Shown piece by piece: positions 61,225 through 64,000 of a DNA stretch of 64,000 nt. Position 1 is the first letter of the stretch, and every line of letters begins with the position of its first letter. The stretch is from positions 15,268,352 through 15,332,351 of the forward strand of contig NC_037600.1 in the NCBI RefSeq assembly GCF_003073045.1, in the 5' to 3' direction. Origin of the DNA: Pomacea canaliculata. Taxonomy: Eukaryota; Mollusca; Gastropoda; Architaenioglossa; Ampullariidae. The translations under genes were made by a program, and so were the position numbers. The notes beneath the pieces were generated by a model. That model had not been told where the DNA came from. It ran no database searches and saw nothing but the letters and a program-made list of their open reading frames with translations.

Positions 61225-62820
61225 GTGTGAGGCTTGAGTTAATGACACCGGAGGTCACCTCCTTTGTACAGCTGCTGGCGGGGAAAATACTAACTTGCTT
61301 AATATCACTTAATTTGTTCTGTAAATAAACATTGTTTGCTGAATGATTTCAGAAGAATATAATAACAATTGCTAATAACCAGTGCAAACATATATTCCAC
61401 TGAATATTAACAAGAAATATTTTGCAGTGTCATTTCGCAATGTTTTCATAGCTTCTCACATTGCCCTCGTTCTCATTAAGTAAACAGTTCTCCAAAGATC
61501 CGTAGTAATGGCTAATAAGAGTTGGTGACAAATTGCCTAACGACTCACATTAAAGATTAACGATGATAAGAATGTTAGAGTAAAATTATTTAAATCAAGA
61601 CAAAGAGTATTATTTTATCTTATAATTATTATCTAAAACATGACAGACCACATAAAATCGGAAGGAGCCAAATGATGTATTATCTTCACCAAGATAATTA
61701 ACTGTCATTAGACTACAGCTCACGTCCTCTTTTCAAGCAGTAATTACAAGTGACTGCATTGATGGTGGTGTCTAACAGTTTTATAAAGAAACTAAAGGCT
61801 TATTACTTACTCAAAATCACACAAGAGGCATAATAATCACAAGCTTTATGCACCAGAGGGACCGCTAACTCTAGCCAGTCTGCTCCTGACATACCCGGCT
61901 GACTGTAAGGCCTTGCTAAGGTACCCGATGGTTCCTGCGGTGAGCGGTGTGGCGGGCTTCACACGTCAGAACATGTGCCTCAGTAGAAGAATAATGCAGC
62001 TATGTTTCTGAGAAAAAGAACTAGTCATTTATGTTTTTTTTTCTGTTCGTGTAGGAGAACTACTGATTGTAGCCTTGGCCTTAGCGATCTTTACTATTCG
62101 TGTCGCGCATGACTACTTATAAGAGCAGCAGGGATTTGGGGAATGGGAGGGGACAGCTCAAATTACCCCCATAGGGTGAAGTAAGTATTATTGGCAAACA
62201 CTGTGACCGAAGCTTAGTCGTGTTTTCTTTATGGTCAAGTTAAATGTTTACGTGCCAGATGTCACTGTGGCTTTATGGGGTCACAAACATGAGCTTACTG
62301 AAGAGGTTATGGGGTGGGGGTAAGTCATTGCCGAGGGGGCAACATGAGGAGGAGATCAAGAAGTAGAGTTGCGGTCCCCAGACCTCGCGGACACTATTTC
62401 ATGTTTGTTTTCTGTAGGACACTTCTCCCAGCGCTTTGTAACCAAAGTTTAATATGTGAAACACCTGCGGGTCCTGTACACCATTTTATAATAATAGAAA
62501 CAGGACATTGTTCCTTGAGCTCCCCACGTTATTCAAGGGCGACGACTTGTCCTGGCTTCATGACTACGGCCTCTGAGAGTTAGATGTCATACAAGACATG
62601 TGTACTCGACGGTATAGCCTTTGTTTTATCTCTATATACATAACAGTCCCCTCCATTTTCAAACTAACTTTTATCTACTGAAACGCTTTACACATAATGC
62701 AGTATAAGTTGTTTTTAAAAACTGTTTGAATTATTTCTGTTTCTGTTTGAGATGTTTTGTGTTATGTTACTTATGTTAACCCCTACCGCTATCTTTGTCA
62801 GGGAAGCGTTCAAATCACAC
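61225..62820. other. 5' flank of KY-A
   Basis: Upstream DNA of KY-A. Blocks near 61875-61905, 62105-62120 and 62238-62250 have counterparts in the same order upstream of KY-B, consistent with a conserved 5' UTR exon or promoter. No coding frame with recognisable features. Confidence 0.45.
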
Positions 62821-62824
62821 TTTC

Positions 62825-63468
62825 ACACTACTCGCACTCACTGTACGCACACGTCCCCTTACGTGTTCTTTCATTCACAAATCACAAAGATTTGTCGTGG
62901 GCAACAAAACTTTTATATCAGTCAACATTAAACTCACACACACGATACTGAGAACTATATATATATAAAGTCTGTAGGTCTTCCACGCCGCGGCCTGTAA
63001 ATCAAAGTTGTATGTTTTTGAATATTTCGTTAAAGTCTTAGTTACTCACACCGCACTGCCTGAAGAGAACATCTGTGAAACCCAAAAATAAAACGTCCTG
63101 GTAAATTCCTCCCTTTCCCTGGTCCAGAAGTTGTGCAGTCTTGGTAACACTTGGCTGATATCCACAAACAAAACTTTTAGGGGAAACCACATACACGTTC
63201 CGGTTCTTAATAGGAGTAAGTGCTGACTTGGCAGACACCTAGTCGACGACTAAGAATAAATTCTCTGGGATCGACACATAAGATCCAAAGTGGACACTCC
63301 ACACTTTCAGTCCTCCTCTCTTCACTGCCCACAGCCGTCTGCTTCCTTCCAAATAATTTTCACGCTACGTCCCTCTAAAATTGCGTCATAAAATGACTTC
63401 GGGTTCTGACGCGAAACATGACGCAACAAAAACACTCTCATACTGGTAAGGGCAATAATCCCTGACTA
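62825..63468. repeat. ~0.64-kb unclassified repeat, copy 2 (uninterrupted)
   Basis: Continuous counterpart of the split repeat at 17990-22255, in the same orientation. At 62928-62931 it has a single TTAA exactly where copy 1 carries the 3.6-kb Kolobok-like insert. There is no reading frame and no clear ends. Confidence 0.8.
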
Positions 63469-63843
63469 ACAACAGACAGGGGGAACAACCCCCTGTTCCT
63501 AACAATCTTTAGTCTCATTTTTTTAAACAACAGATTGGCATTCTCTCTGGTGATTGCATAATCTACGAATGAAAGCATCAACTGAAGCGTTTTTATACCA
63601 TTAATCCCATCTTTTTAGTCATCATCATCTTTGGGCTACTGATGGACTTTGATGACAAAATGTTTGTTTGGTGTGTACTGCTATATTTAAGGAATAATAG
63701 ACAAGTAATGTTTTAATTTTCCTAGAAGGGCAAAGTCTGCTTAATGCAGAATTATACACTTCACAGTGAACGAGTCATAGTTGACTGTTTGCAGTTTGTT
63801 TGGTGCCTTGTTCCACTTGTGACTAGGTTATTATTATTATTAT

Positions 63844-64000
63844 TAAGGCCCTTCGCCCCTCCTGGGGCATAGGCCATCGACTACAGTCTTAACTGTTGTC
63901 GATGTTTTAGTAGCAAGGATTTGTTTCACGGGGTGGGGGTGCTGGCCCCACGCCCAACCCTCCTCCTTTTTCAGCCGGGCTTGGGACCGTCCTTGGCGGA
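63844..64000 (-). mobile_element. tRNA-derived SINE, copy 2 (cut by window end)
   Basis: Reverse orientation of the SINE at 16693. It starts with the LINE-shared tail (63846-63882), preceded on the plus strand by a short TTATTA run that is its 3' terminal tail. The GC-rich body continues to the window edge, and the tRNA-like head lies beyond it. Confidence 0.88.

Noticed and set aside
61006-61328. His/Thr-rich open frames
   Set aside because: Produced by the CA dinucleotide repeat in KY-A intron 1.

Overview
This is an intron-rich, AT-rich animal nuclear sequence. Exons are short with conserved phases, introns run from about 0.2 to 3 kb, and non-LTR retrotransposons, a tRNA-derived SINE, a hAT-type miniature element and a Kolobok-type transposon are scattered through it. 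The gene content fits a marine invertebrate, most likely a mollusc; that placement is an inference, not something one gene proves.

Two tandem gene families fill the window. Positions 1.8-44.6 kb hold six copies (here S1-S6) of an eight-exon gene. Its protein reads, motif by motif, as a SABATH-type carboxyl methyltransferase (Methyltransf_7), a family best known from plant salicylate, jasmonate and caffeine pathways. The order is S1 (-, lacks exons 1-2), S2 (+, intact), S3 (-, intact), S4 (+, one frameshift), S5 (-, one frameshift, LINE in intron 4) and S6 (-, intact, LINE in intron 6). S1/S2 and S3/S4 are two copies of one divergent pair; S5/S6 are a same-strand tandem pair. Two orphan exon relics (9.3 kb, 17.2-17.6 kb) show that more copies once existed. 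Exon ends were set by hand; lengths and phases agree in every copy except the two 1-nt insertions noted.

Positions 47.4-61.2 kb hold two tandem minus-strand genes (KY-A, KY-B) of ten coding exons each, predicted 771 and 762 residues. Each joins a kyphoscoliosis-peptidase/hillarin-like transglutaminase-fold region to a C-terminal half resembling the coiled-coil stalk region of dynein heavy chains. Both have lost the Cys-His-Asp triad, so they look like scaffold or binding proteins rather than enzymes.

Mobile DNA gives clean structural evidence: a hAT-type element with an 8-bp target duplication (15.9-16.6 kb); a 3.6-kb Kolobok-like element (18.1-21.7 kb) flanked by TTAA, whose empty target site survives in a second copy of the host repeat at 62.9 kb; an RTE-like LINE with a 14-bp target duplication (40.1-41.2 kb); and a SINE (16.7 kb, and reversed at the window end) whose 3' tail matches the 3' end of that LINE. 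No rRNA, tRNA gene, CRISPR array or bacterial-type operon was seen.
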